A DNA stretch of 64,000 nt from RYN-230 sp963760405 (GCA_963760405.1 CAVXCV010000010.1:434001-498000), one strand, 5' to 3'; positions 34,600 to 42,609 are shown, counted from the first letter of the stretch. The notes: a model not told the origin generated them from the sequence alone. Translations and numbers: made by a program.

Positions 34600-35297
34600 C
34601 TGCCGCTGCGCAGCACCGCGCCGAAATGGACCACGTACCACCGGCCGCGCCAGGAGATGAGCGAGGCGATCCCGATCGAGCGCAGCTGGCCGTGCACCTG
34701 GTAGACCAGGCGGGCGCCGCCCACATGCCAGTAACCCCCGGAGTTGGCGCACACCCCAGGGGGAATCCAGCCGGCATCGGCCGCAGGCACGATCACCCGG
34801 ACCAGCGTGGCCTGGCTGGCCGCGGGACCGAGGAAACGGTGAGCCGCGGCCACGTCCAGCTGGAAGTCCGCGAACAGCCGGCCGTGCCAGTCGGCGGCTG
34901 GGTCATAGATGGCCTTGATCTGCGTGTATGCGGGCAACGGGAAGAATGCCTGGGCGGCGAGATCAGCGTTGCCGGTCACCACGGCGGCCCACAGGTCCGC
35001 CATCTCGGCGGTGAACACGGGCGTGCCAGCGCTGGGGGAGGCGCTGGTCTGCGGCAGGTTGCCGGGCGGTGGCGGCACCGGGATCACGGTCGGTCCCGGG
35101 GTGGGCGTAGCGGTGGCGGCCGGGGTGCTGGGTGACGGCCTGGCGGCCGGGCGGGTGGTGCTGTGCTGGCTGGCCGGTGCTGCGGCATGGTCGCTGGCCG
35201 GGGCCGCGCAGCCAGCCGCGAGCAGGCCCGCGGCCGCACCCAGCATGCTCAGCCGGGCTACCGCCGGGCAGCGGCGATGCCGGACCCACACTGCCAT
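34536..35297 (-). CDS. Hypothetical lipoprotein with Pro/Thr-rich linker
   Basis: 253-aa protein with a signal peptide and lipobox LLAAGC (Cys about residue 30), then a Ser/Thr/Pro/Ala-rich linker to about residue 92, typical of actinobacterial surface lipoproteins that span the wall. The globular part (about 93-240) includes MADLWAAVVTGNADLAAQAFFPL and AYTQIKAIYDPAADWHGRL and ends with WRGRWYVVHFGAVLRS. I do not recognise a named family. The start is the ATG at 35297. The end overlaps the protease gene tail to tail by 64 bases. Confidence 0.78.
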   Translation of the reverse strand: MAVWVRHRRCPAVARLSMLGAAAGLLAAGCAAPASDHAAAPASQHSTTRPAARPSPSTPAATATPTPGPTVIPVPPPPGNLPQTSASPSAGTPVFTAEMADLWAAVVTGNADLAAQAFFPLPAYTQIKAIYDPAADWHGRLFADFQLDVAAAHRFLGPAASQATLVRVIVPAADAGWIPPGVCANSGGYWHVGGARLVYQVHGQLRSIGIASLISWRGRWYVVHFGAVLRSGSYGIVDQPAAGPGLAGPACGC

Positions 35298-35472
35298 TCC
35301 CCTTGCTGACCCGCCCGCCCCGGACGCTGGACCCGGTCAGCGTACCGGGCACTGGCTGCCCGGGCGGCCTCATCCCGGTCCTGGACATCCGGGCGTCAGG
35401 ACCCGGCGAGTTCCCTGCGCGCCGCGTCCTCTCGCCTGCTGGCCCACGTTCCGCTGGAGTAGCCGGGACGGT

Positions 35473-35901
35473 TCAGCGGTCGGTTTTCTCCGGGACGACG
35501 AGTACCGGCAGGGACGATTTGTGCACTACCTCGTGCGCCACGCTGCCGAGCACCAGCGACACGAGATCCGAGCGGCCGCGGGTGCCCACCGCAATGAGCC
35601 CCGCCTTGTGCTCCAGTGCGATGTCGATCATCGCCCCGCCGACCCCGGTCTCCACCTCGCGGTGCACCAGGCCCGCCGCGGCCACCCCTGCGTCGGTCAG
35701 CTGCTTCACGTACCGGTCCACCAGCAGCTGGGCATCATCGCGGGTCTCGGTGGTGTACGGCTGCGCCCGGCTGGGGTGCAGCACCACGCCGTGGAAGACC
35801 AGCACCGCGTCCCCCGTCTCAGCGGCCATCCTGGCCACGGCCTGGACCGCGTGGTCAGCATGCCCGGACTCATCCACCCCGACCACGATCGTCCCGAACA
35901 T
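35473..35901 (-). CDS. Universal stress protein (UspA family)
   Basis: 142-aa single-domain Usp. The N-terminal FGTIVVGVDESGHADHAVQ is the first beta strand with the ATP-contacting Asp, and the ATP-binding motif is GTRGRSDLVSLVLGSVAHEV (about residues 107-126), ending in SSLPVLVV. Such proteins bind ATP or signal energy state. It starts 9 bases after the end of the APC permease on the same strand, so the two form an operon, an arrangement often seen where a Usp tunes a transporter. Confidence 0.92.
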   Translation of the reverse strand: MFGTIVVGVDESGHADHAVQAVARMAAETGDAVLVFHGVVLHPSRAQPYTTETRDDAQLLVDRYVKQLTDAGVAAAGLVHREVETGVGGAMIDIALEHKAGLIAVGTRGRSDLVSLVLGSVAHEVVHKSSLPVLVVPEKTDR

Positions 35902-35910
35902 GGCGACCTC

Positions 35911-37449
35911 TCACAGTCCTTCGTTGATGAGCCGCCCGGCCTGCTCGTACGTGGCTGGTTTGCGCCGCTTGAAGTAGAACGCGGCACCGACCCCGAGCAG
36001 CACGATCACCAGGTCGATCGGGCCGAACCACTTGGCGTAGCTGTAGCCGCTGCCGAGGAAGCTGATGTTGTCGAACAGCAGGTAGACCACGAAGGCCTGG
36101 GAGACCAGCGCCAGGATCGGTGCCAGCCGGGTCCGCCACCAGTGCGCCTCGTCCCGGTGGTAGCGCTCGTAGTAGACCAGGATGGCCAGCGAGACCAGGG
36201 CCTGGACGGACAGGATGATGATCACGCCCATCACCGCCATCAGCCCGTACAGCTGCAGGTAGGCCTGGGAGTTCGGGTCGTTGGTGCCGGTGAACACGGC
36301 GAACAGGATGATGATGACCGCGGCGACCACGGACTGCACGATCGAGGCGATGTGCGGGCTCTTGAACTTCGGGTGGGTGCGGCCCAGCGGGGCGGGCAGC
36401 AGCCCCTCCCGGCCGAGGGAGTACATGTAGCGCGCCGCCGTGTTGTGGAAGGCCATCCCGCAGGCGAACGACCCGGTGATGATCAGGTAGCTCATGATCG
36501 AGGAGACCCACTGGCCCGCGTACTGCTTGGCGGGGGTCAGGTAGAAGTTCGCCGCGTTGCTCTGGGCCGCCGCGATAGCCGCATGGGTGCTCGGGTACCC
36601 GCCCAGCGGGGCCCAGGACGTGACCGTGTAGAAGATGCCCAGGCCGATCACGGAGATGTACAGCGCGCGCGGCACGATCCGTTTCGGGTCCCGGGATTCC
36701 TCGGCGTAGTTCGGCGCCATCTCGAACCCGACCCAGGACCAGAACGCGAAGAACAGCCCGATGCCGACCGAGCCGGCCAGCAGCTTGCCGGACGCCGGGA
36801 AGCTCTGGAACGCCTTGACTGGGTTGATCGAGCTCCAGTTGGTGTGCCCCTTGCTGAACATGAAGATATCGAAGATCAGCAGGATCGCGATCTCGCTGAG
36901 CAGCCCGATGGCGAGCAGCGTGGACGACAGCCGCACGTCGAAGAAGGTGAGCAGCGAGATCAGCACGACCATGCCCAGGGCCAGCCAGGGCCAGCCGATA
37001 TTGACCCCGAACGCGGCCAGCTTGAGGTTGAGGAAGTAGGCGAACCCGCCGGCCAGTGACGCCTCGAACACGGAGTACGCCACGACCGCTCCGTAGCCGG
37101 TGCCGATGCCTAGTTCCCGGCCCAGTCCGTGGCTGATGTAGCTGTAGAAACCGCCCGCGCTGGTCTTCTTCCGGGCCATCGCCACGTAGCCGACGGAGAA
37201 CACGACCAGCACGATCGCGGCGAAGATGAACGCCGCTGGCGCGCCCGCGCCCTGGCCATAGCCGACCATGATCGGTGTGTTGAAGAGCATGGCCGAGATC
37301 GGGGCGGACCCGGTGACGGTCAGGAATAGCACCCCGCCGAGGCCGACCGCATGCTTGCGCAGCTTGGGGACCTCGGCCCGCTGGGCGACGTCGAAGTCCT
37401 CTTCCATCCCTTGGATACCGCCCACACGCGGAAGCTCCGACCGTGCCAT
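35911..37449 (-). CDS. APC superfamily amino acid/amine permease
   Basis: 512-aa membrane transporter with about twelve hydrophobic segments. The first segment, AVGLGGVLFLTVTGSAPISAM (read in two parts near residues 34-54), has the glycine-rich substrate region of the APC family, and ENYAEESRDPKRIVPRA-like sequence (NYAEESRDPKRIVPRA, about 258-273) is the family signature. GGGGAGG precedes the ATG. It is divergent from the microcompartment operon. RMM-type loci include such a permease, which is thought to import the amine substrate, so uptake of 1-amino-2-propanol, aminoacetone or ethanolamine-like amines is a fair inference. Confidence 0.9.
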   Translation of the reverse strand: MARSELPRVGGIQGMEEDFDVAQRAEVPKLRKHAVGLGGVLFLTVTGSAPISAMLFNTPIMVGYGQGAGAPAAFIFAAIVLVVFSVGYVAMARKKTSAGGFYSYISHGLGRELGIGTGYGAVVAYSVFEASLAGGFAYFLNLKLAAFGVNIGWPWLALGMVVLISLLTFFDVRLSSTLLAIGLLSEIAILLIFDIFMFSKGHTNWSSINPVKAFQSFPASGKLLAGSVGIGLFFAFWSWVGFEMAPNYAEESRDPKRIVPRALYISVIGLGIFYTVTSWAPLGGYPSTHAAIAAAQSNAANFYLTPAKQYAGQWVSSIMSYLIITGSFACGMAFHNTAARYMYSLGREGLLPAPLGRTHPKFKSPHIASIVQSVVAAVIIILFAVFTGTNDPNSQAYLQLYGLMAVMGVIIILSVQALVSLAILVYYERYHRDEAHWWRTRLAPILALVSQAFVVYLLFDNISFLGSGYSYAKWFGPIDLVIVLLGVGAAFYFKRRKPATYEQAGRLINEGL

Positions 37450-37485
37450 GAGTGCCTCCCCAGAGGGTTACCCGGCGTCGCTGCG

Positions 37486-37513
37486 TTATCCGAGGGGACG
37501 ACCCCCGGGATAA
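37486..37513. promoter_or_regulatory. Inverted repeat in the permease leader
   Basis: TTATCCGAGGGG and CCCCCGGGATAA form an imperfect 12-bp stem (10 of 12 positions) around a 4-base loop, 37-64 bases upstream of the permease ATG. It may be a leader hairpin or a second regulator site. Confidence 0.35.
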
Positions 37514-37642
37514 CAGGGGTCAAGCTGTGGTCAAACGGTTGAGGACTGAATTGTGGTACAGGTCACAGCGCGGACGATATCAGCAGGTACAAAGCATGAC
37601 AAGAGTTTTGGTTGAGGGAAATATAGACTTAACGTTTACCTC

Positions 37643-37686
37643 TTGACAGCAAAAGGTTTAAGGGATACAGATTTGGTCAGACCAAA
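37643..37686 (+). promoter_or_regulatory. Promoter and GntR-type operator of the microcompartment operon
   Basis: TTGACA (37643-37648) and TACAGA (37666-37671) are 17 bases apart. Directly after, 37672-37686 is TTTGGTCAGACCAAA, a perfect palindrome with 7-bp arms and a one-base centre. It holds the TGGTC/GACCA half sites known for GntR-superfamily regulators (compare the DasR site TGGTCTAGACCA). It covers the expected transcription start, so a bound repressor would block the operon. The regulator is probably the GntR/HutC protein at 45.1 kb. The region upstream (37540-37640) is unusually AT-rich. Confidence 0.65.
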
Positions 37687-37728
37687 GTAGTCTCGTCTGC
37701 TGAGCCCGCGGATGCTGCCGGAGGTGAC

Positions 37729-39009
37729 ATGGCCGATGAGCTGATCGCCTTCCCGTCCAAGGATGAGATGCTCGCCAAGTCCCGGCAGTTCTGGAACCCG
37801 GACAAGACCCAGTTCTGGACCGACTCCGGCGTCCCGCTCGTGATCGACCGGCGGGAGGGTTACTTCATCTACGACGTCGGGGGCAAGCGCCTCATCGACG
37901 TGCACCTGAACGGCGGGACCTACAACCTCGGCCACCGCAACCCGGAGGTCACCGCGGCGGTCACTGCGGCCATGCAGCGGTTCGACATCGGCAACCACCA
38001 CTTTCCGTCGCTGGCCCGCACCGCGCTGGCGGAGGCCCTGGTGACGACCGCGCCGCCGGGGCTGGCCAAGGTGATCTTCGGCAGCGGCGGCGGTGAGGCC
38101 ATCGACATCGCCCTGAAGACCGCCCGGCACGCGACCGGGAAACGCAGGATCGTCTCAGTGGCCAAGGCCTACCACGGGCACACCGGGCTGGCCGTGGCCA
38201 CCGGCGATGAGCGGTTCGCCACCCTGTTCCTGGCCGACCGGCCGGACGAGTTCACCCATGTTCCCTTCAACGACCTTGACGCCATGGACCAGGCGCTGCG
38301 CAAGAGGGACGTCGCCGCGGTGATCATGGAAACCATCCCGGCCACCTACGGCTTCCCGCTGCCCGCCCCGGGCTACCTGGAAGGGGTCAAGAAGCTCTGC
38401 GAGGCTTCCGGTGCGCTGTACATCGCGGACGAGGTGCAGACCGGGCTGATGCGCACCGGCGAGCTGTGGGGTATCACCAAGCACGGCATCACCCCGGACA
38501 TCCTGGTCACCGGCAAGGGCATTTCCGGCGGCATGTACCCGGTCAGCGCGGTGCTGGTGAGCGAGGCCGCGGCTGGCTGGCTGACCGAGGACGGCTTCGC
38601 GCACATGTCCACGTTTGGCGGCGCCGAGCTTGGCTGCGTGGCCGCGCTGAAGACCTTGGAGATCACCTGCCGGCCGGAGGTCAGGTCGATGGTGTTCTAC
38701 ATCGCGGACCTGCTCGGCGGCGGGCTGCGCCGGATCCAGCAGGCCTACCCCGGCTGGTTCGCCGGCATCCGCCAGGACGGCCTGGTCATGGGCCTGGAGT
38801 TCGCCCACCCGCAGGGCGCCAAGTTCGTCATGAAACGGCTCTACGAGAACGGGGTGTGGGCGATCTTCTCCACTCTCGACCCGCGCGTGCTCCAGTTCAA
38901 GCCGGGCCTGCTGATGACCCCCGACCTGTGCGGCGAGCTGCTCGACCGGGTGGACGTGAGCATCGCCGCGGCCCGGGACGACGCGGCCAGCCAGCGGAGT
39001 CGGCCATGA
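37729..39009 (+). CDS. Class III aminotransferase of RMM-type microcompartment
   Basis: 426-aa PLP enzyme. Visible are the GSGGGEAIDIALKTARHATG block, YHGHTGLAVATG, the Asp in ADEVQTGLMRTG (about 224-235) and the PLP lysine Lys263 in VTGKGISGGMYP. In the RMM pathway the class III enzyme is thought to act as a phospho-lyase that turns 1-amino-2-propanol O-phosphate into propionaldehyde, ammonia and phosphate; transaminase activity is the alternative. It is the first gene after the operator-promoter region, and its stop overlaps the start of the aldehyde dehydrogenase (ATGA). GGAGG lies 4 bases before the ATG. No encapsulation peptide is obvious. Confidence 0.9.
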   Translation: MADELIAFPSKDEMLAKSRQFWNPDKTQFWTDSGVPLVIDRREGYFIYDVGGKRLIDVHLNGGTYNLGHRNPEVTAAVTAAMQRFDIGNHHFPSLARTALAEALVTTAPPGLAKVIFGSGGGEAIDIALKTARHATGKRRIVSVAKAYHGHTGLAVATGDERFATLFLADRPDEFTHVPFNDLDAMDQALRKRDVAAVIMETIPATYGFPLPAPGYLEGVKKLCEASGALYIADEVQTGLMRTGELWGITKHGITPDILVTGKGISGGMYPVSAVLVSEAAAGWLTEDGFAHMSTFGGAELGCVAALKTLEITCRPEVRSMVFYIADLLGGGLRRIQQAYPGWFAGIRQDGLVMGLEFAHPQGAKFVMKRLYENGVWAIFSTLDPRVLQFKPGLLMTPDLCGELLDRVDVSIAAARDDAASQRSRP

Positions 39010-40820
39010 CCGGGTCTGATGAGGCCAATTTCGCAGGCGAGGTGTGGCGCGCCGAAGGCGTGTCCGCCCGAGCCAGCGACTCGCGGGCAGCCTCGGAAAG
39101 CTATCCGCTCAGCTCAGCCGGGTCGTTGGGGGTTCCAGGGGCTCGGGCCGCCGGGCCAGCACCGTCGTTGGGGGTTCCGGGGGCTCGGGCCCCCGGGCCA
39201 GCAGAGCCGATCAGCGTGGACCTGCTCACCGATCCGGCCGGGGTGCCCCGGGCGCAGGCGATGTTGCAGCGGGCCCAGTGGGCTGCCCGTGCGTTCGCCC
39301 GCTACGACAAGGCGGCGGTGGACCGCGCGGTACACGCCGCCGCGGCCGCGGGCGCGGCCAGAGCCCGGGAATACGCGGAATGGGCGGTCCGCGAGACCGG
39401 TTTCGGGGTCACCGAGCACAAGGTGATCAAGAACCTCGCCAGCAGCACCGGCCTGGTCGCGGCCTACGCCGACCATGACTACGTGACGCCCCGGGTCAAC
39501 CCGGCCGCGAAGATCGTCTCCATCCCGCGGCCCGCCGGGGTGGTGCTCGCACTCAGCCCGTCCACCAACCCGGTGGCCACCGTGTTCGTCAAGTGCCTGC
39601 TCGCGCTGATGACCCGCAGCGCGGTGGTGGTCAGCCCGCATCCGCTGGCCCGGGAATGCTCCGCCGACGCGGCCCGGACCCTGGCTCAGGCCGCCGTGGC
39701 CGCGGGCGCGCCGGACGGCGTGATCCAGGTGGTGGACGAGCCTTCGGTGCCGCTGATCCGGGCGCTGATGGCCGACGAGCGGACCGATGTCATCGTGGCG
39801 ACCGGCGGCACCGACGTGGTCCACGCCGCCTACAGTTCCGGGAACCCCGCGATCGGGGTGGGCCCTGGCAACGTGCCGGTATTCGTTGATGCTAGCGCTG
39901 ACCTGCCGAAAGCGGCGAAGCGTATCGCAGACAGCAAGAGCTTCGACAACTCCATCCTGTGCACCAACGAGTCCGTGCTCATCGTGACCGCGCCGGCCGC
40001 GGGCACATTGCTGCGGCAGCTGCGGCGGGACGGGTGCTACCTGCTCGCGCCGGGAGAGCGGGACAAGGTCCGCGACCTGCTGTTCCCCGGCGGCCGGTTC
40101 GACACCCGGTTCGTCGGCCAGGACGCGTCGTGGATCGCGGCGCAGGCCGGGCTGCGGGTGCCCGGGACGACGCGGGTGCTGCTGGCGCCGGTCCCGCTGG
40201 TGGTCCCGGAGGAGCCGCTGACGCACGAGAAGCTGTGCCCGGTGCTCGGGCTGGTCCAGGTGACGACGGAGCGGCAGGGCATCGACGCGGCGCGGGCGGT
40301 GCTGCGGATCGGCGGGAAGGGGCATTCGGCGGCGATCCATTCCTCGTCTCCCTCGACGATCATGGAGTACGGGGCGGCGCTGGACGTGCTCCGGGTGTCC
40401 GTCAATGCCGGGTCCAGCCTGGGGAGTGCGGGCCTGGAAACAGGGCTGGCGCCGACGATGACGATCGGGACCGGGTTCTTCGGGCGTTCGTCGGTGGCGG
40501 AGAACCTGCAGCCCAAGCACTTTGTGCAGTGGACGCGGCTGGCTTACAACTCTGATCCGGCTGAGGCCTTCGGCAACTTCTCCGGGCTTGTTCCCTGGGC
40601 GTCGCCTGCTGGTCCCGTTCCGCCCTATCCCCTTGCCTCCAACCTGGTGGGCACCGTAGCGGGGCAGCGGCAGAGCTGGCCGCCGTTCCCGGCTCACCAA
40701 ACACCGGGACCGGCGGACAACTCGGCCAGCCCCGCGGTGGACCTGGGTGCGCTCCGGGAGGAGATACGGCGGGTTGTGCTGGAGGAGCTGCGGGGGATTG
40801 CGGAGGGTGGCAGTGGCTGA
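39006..40820 (+). CDS. CoA-acylating aldehyde dehydrogenase with encapsulation peptide
   Basis: 604-aa enzyme of the PduP/EutE group that oxidises propionaldehyde with NAD and CoA to propionyl-CoA. The core begins near residue 75 (ISVDLLTDPAGVPRAQ). Conserved blocks include ALSPSTNPVATVF, VGPGNVPVF and the catalytic Cys at about 319 in DNSILCTNES, and HEKLCPVLGLV. After the core a Pro/Ala linker leads to the amphipathic helix LREEIRRVVLEELRGI at the C-terminus, as expected of a cargo-targeting peptide. Residues about 14-70 come from a dispersed GC-rich repeat that contains two 14-residue units (SLGVPGARAAGPAP). The start and stop overlap both neighbours. Confidence 0.92.
   Translation: MTGSDEANFAGEVWRAEGVSARASDSRAASESYPLSSAGSLGVPGARAAGPAPSLGVPGARAPGPAEPISVDLLTDPAGVPRAQAMLQRAQWAARAFARYDKAAVDRAVHAAAAAGAARAREYAEWAVRETGFGVTEHKVIKNLASSTGLVAAYADHDYVTPRVNPAAKIVSIPRPAGVVLALSPSTNPVATVFVKCLLALMTRSAVVVSPHPLARECSADAARTLAQAAVAAGAPDGVIQVVDEPSVPLIRALMADERTDVIVATGGTDVVHAAYSSGNPAIGVGPGNVPVFVDASADLPKAAKRIADSKSFDNSILCTNESVLIVTAPAAGTLLRQLRRDGCYLLAPGERDKVRDLLFPGGRFDTRFVGQDASWIAAQAGLRVPGTTRVLLAPVPLVVPEEPLTHEKLCPVLGLVQVTTERQGIDAARAVLRIGGKGHSAAIHSSSPSTIMEYGAALDVLRVSVNAGSSLGSAGLETGLAPTMTIGTGFFGRSSVAENLQPKHFVQWTRLAYNSDPAEAFGNFSGLVPWASPAGPVPPYPLASNLVGTVAGQRQSWPPFPAHQTPGPADNSASPAVDLGALREEIRRVVLEELRGIAEGGSG
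39044..39206 (+). repeat. Dispersed GC-rich repeat in the aldehyde dehydrogenase N-terminus
   Basis: 39044-39095 matches, in opposite orientation, the spacer of the repeat in boxC at 28.29-28.32 kb (shared GGCGCGCCGA.GGCGTGTCC and GCGACTCGCGGG). Two 42-bp direct copies follow (39122-39163 and 39164-39205), each starting GTCGTTGGGGGTTCC and ending CCGGGCCAGCA, which match the other half of the boxC repeat. Here the insertion keeps the reading frame. Confidence 0.75.
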
Positions 40821-41433
40821 GCTGCGGTCGTTTATCTTCCTCGATCGGCTGCAGCCGCAGACGATGTGCTATCTGGGGTCGTGGATCCGGGGAAGCTTGC
40901 CGCGGAGCGGGAATGCGGCGCAGGTCATTGAGGTGGCGCCGGGGCTGGATATCGAGCCGCTGACGGATGTGGCGGTCAAGTACGCGAACGTGCGGGCCGG
41001 GATTCTCGTGGTAGAGCGGCACTTCGGGTACCTGGAGGTGCACGGCAGCACGGACGAAGTCCGGGCGGCCGGCTCCGCCGTGCTCGGGGCGCTGGGCGCG
41101 GCGGAAGCCGATGCGACCGCGCCGGAGGTGCTGGCGTCGAAGATCGTGACGATGCTGGATCCGCAGCATGCGTTCCTGATCAACCGGAACAAGCTCGGGT
41201 CGATGGCGCTGGCCGGGGAATCGCTGTACGTGCTCGAGATGCAGCCAGCGTCGTACGCGATTCTGGCGGCGAACGAGGCGGAAAAGGCCGCTGAGATCAA
41301 GGTGGTCGATTACCGCATGATCGGGGCGACCGGGCGGGTGTACCTGTCCGGGTCCGAGGCGGACGTGCGGCAGGCGGCGGAGGCAGCCGAGGCGGCGCTG
41401 CGCAGCCAGTCACCTCTGGGCAGCCGGGCATGA
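40813..41433 (+). CDS. BMC-T shell protein (tandem BMC domain)
   Basis: 206-aa trimeric shell protein made of two BMC domains, at about residues 3-95 and 105-200. It opens with ELRSFIFLDRLQPQTMCYLG and has VIEVAPGLDIEPLTDVA, GILVVERHFGYLEVHG, then FLINRNKLGSMALAGESLY and YAILAANEAEKAA. Trimers of this type tile the facets as pseudohexamers, and some have a gated central pore for large cofactors. The GTG start overlaps the aldehyde dehydrogenase stop. It is a paralogue of the BMC-T at 42.6 kb; RMM loci also carry two BMC-T proteins. Confidence 0.9.
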   Translation: MAELRSFIFLDRLQPQTMCYLGSWIRGSLPRSGNAAQVIEVAPGLDIEPLTDVAVKYANVRAGILVVERHFGYLEVHGSTDEVRAAGSAVLGALGAAEADATAPEVLASKIVTMLDPQHAFLINRNKLGSMALAGESLYVLEMQPASYAILAANEAEKAAEIKVVDYRMIGATGRVYLSGSEADVRQAAEAAEAALRSQSPLGSRA

Positions 41434-41988
41434 CCGCCGGACTGGACCCCGAGATGCTGCGGACCCTGGTCCGCGAGGTCCTGGCCGACCTGCTCCCCGC
41501 CCGCCCAGCCCGCCCAGGCTGCGACCCCACCAGCCTCAACTGCCCCACCCCCAGCACCCGCCCCGTCCCCCGCCCCGGCCGACGGTTATGTGGTGGGAAA
41601 TGCACCGTATATGCCACAAAGCCACCACATAAGCCGGGATCAGGCTGGGTTTGCGGTGTGGGAGGGGGTTGAGGTGGTGGAGGTGGTGAGCTTGCGGACG
41701 GACCGGGAGCTGGCGGCGTTCGTGTCCCGGCTGCTGCGGCTGCTGGAGAACCCGAAGCACCGGGCGGACCTGCGGGCCGGGCGGCTGCGGTTCACCCTCG
41801 GGCCGGCCGGGGCGGCCGGGTCGGTGCGGCCCGCGCACCGGATCGAGCGGGGAGCGGTGACCGAGGCGGCCGTCCGGGAGGCGGCACGGGCCGGGGCCCG
41901 GCTGGTGCTGGGGCGGCGGGCGGTGCTCACGCCCCTGGCGCGGGACCGGGCCCGGGCCGCCGGGGTCGAGATCGAGAAGGAGCACTGA
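41430..41988 (+). CDS. Microcompartment protein with N-terminal targeting helix, frameshifted
   Basis: About 185 aa when repaired. Residues 1-24 are MTAGL followed by DPEMLRTLVREVLADLL, an amphipathic helix like known encapsulation peptides. This is followed by a Pro/Ala linker (TPPASTAPPPAPAPSPAPAD) and a domain of about 110 residues that ends with AVLTPLARDRARAAGVEI. The helix is in one frame and the linker plus domain in the next; a one-base shift within the C-rich stretch at about 41495-41515 joins them. The ATG overlaps the BMC-T stop and the end overlaps the BMC-P start. RMM loci have an uncharacterised gene in this position. The C-terminal phrase recalls the start of EutT-type proteins, but I cannot assign an activity. 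Confidence 0.7.
41586..41632. repeat. Perfect 11-bp inverted repeat inside the linker gene
   Basis: TTATGTGGTGG (41586-41596) and CCACCACATAA (41622-41632) are exact reverse complements around a 25-base AT-rich loop. The hairpin lies in the linker-to-domain junction of the targeting-helix protein. It may pause translation or transcription between shell genes, or be the trace of an inserted element. Confidence 0.7.
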
Positions 41989-42243
41989 TGGTCACCGCGA
42001 CAGTCGTCGGAAACGTCTGGGCCACCCGGCGCCTGGCCGAGCTGCCCAAAGGCGCGTTCCTGGAGGTGGAGGCCGATGGCACCGGCCAGCGTTTCGTGGC
42101 CTTCGACGTGCTGGGCAGCGGTATCGGCGAACGGGTGCTGATCGCCCAGGGCTCGGTCGCGGCAGCCTGGTTCCCGGGCGGGCCGCCGCCGGTCGAACGC
42201 GCTGATCATCGGCTCCATCGATCCACCCGCACAAGCCGGCTGA
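41988..42243 (+). CDS. BMC-P vertex protein (EutN/CcmL family), frameshifted near 42196
   Basis: Pentameric shell-vertex protein, 84 aa when repaired. The start VTATVVGNVWATRRLAEL and the GERVLIAQGSVAAAWF block are typical of EutN/CcmL. In the written frame the reading then goes to nonsense (RADHRLHR), while a one-base shift at the AA of 42196-42197 gives ALIIGSIDPPAQAG and a stop at 42241-42243. That ending has the IIGSID motif of the family. One extra A is the simplest cause. A three-fold GGCTGAGGCA repeat follows the stop (42238, 42255, 42282). Without this protein the shell could not close its vertices. Confidence 0.85.
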
Positions 42244-42309
42244 GGCACAGGCTTGGCTGAGGCAGGGCCGGCTACGGCACCGGCTGAGGCAGAGACAATA
42301 GGAGGAACC

Positions 42310-42591
42310 GTGGCGGACAACGCACTCGGAATGATCGAGACCAAAGGGTATGTGGCCGCGCTGGCGGCGGCGGACGCCATGGTCAAGGCGGCGAACGTGG
42401 CCATTGTCGGCCGCCAGGAAGTCGGCGACGGCCTGGTGTCGGTGACCATCGTCGGGGACGTCGGCGCGGTGAAGGCCGCCACCGAGGCGGGCGCGGAGAC
42501 CGCGAGCAGCGTCGGCGAGCTGGTGTCCGTGCACGTGATCCCGCGGCCGCACGCCGAACTCGGCAGGCACTTCACCATCCGCGGTGAGTAA
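42310..42591 (+). CDS. BMC-H shell protein
   Basis: 93-aa hexameric shell protein with a single BMC domain: ALGMIETKGYVAALAAADAM (residues 5-24), VAIVGRQEVGDGLVSVTIVG with the pore-loop region, VGAVKAATEAGAE and VHVIPRPHAELG. This is the major facet protein of the compartment and the only BMC-H in the locus. The start is GTG at 42310 with AGGAGG 5-10 bases upstream. Residues GDG in the pore loop differ from the more common GSG. A longer in-frame reading upstream crosses the intergenic repeat and is rejected. Confidence 0.95.
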   Translation: MADNALGMIETKGYVAALAAADAMVKAANVAIVGRQEVGDGLVSVTIVGDVGAVKAATEAGAETASSVGELVSVHVIPRPHAELGRHFTIRGE

Positions 42592-42609
42592 GCGGCACGG
42601 GGTGAGCAG

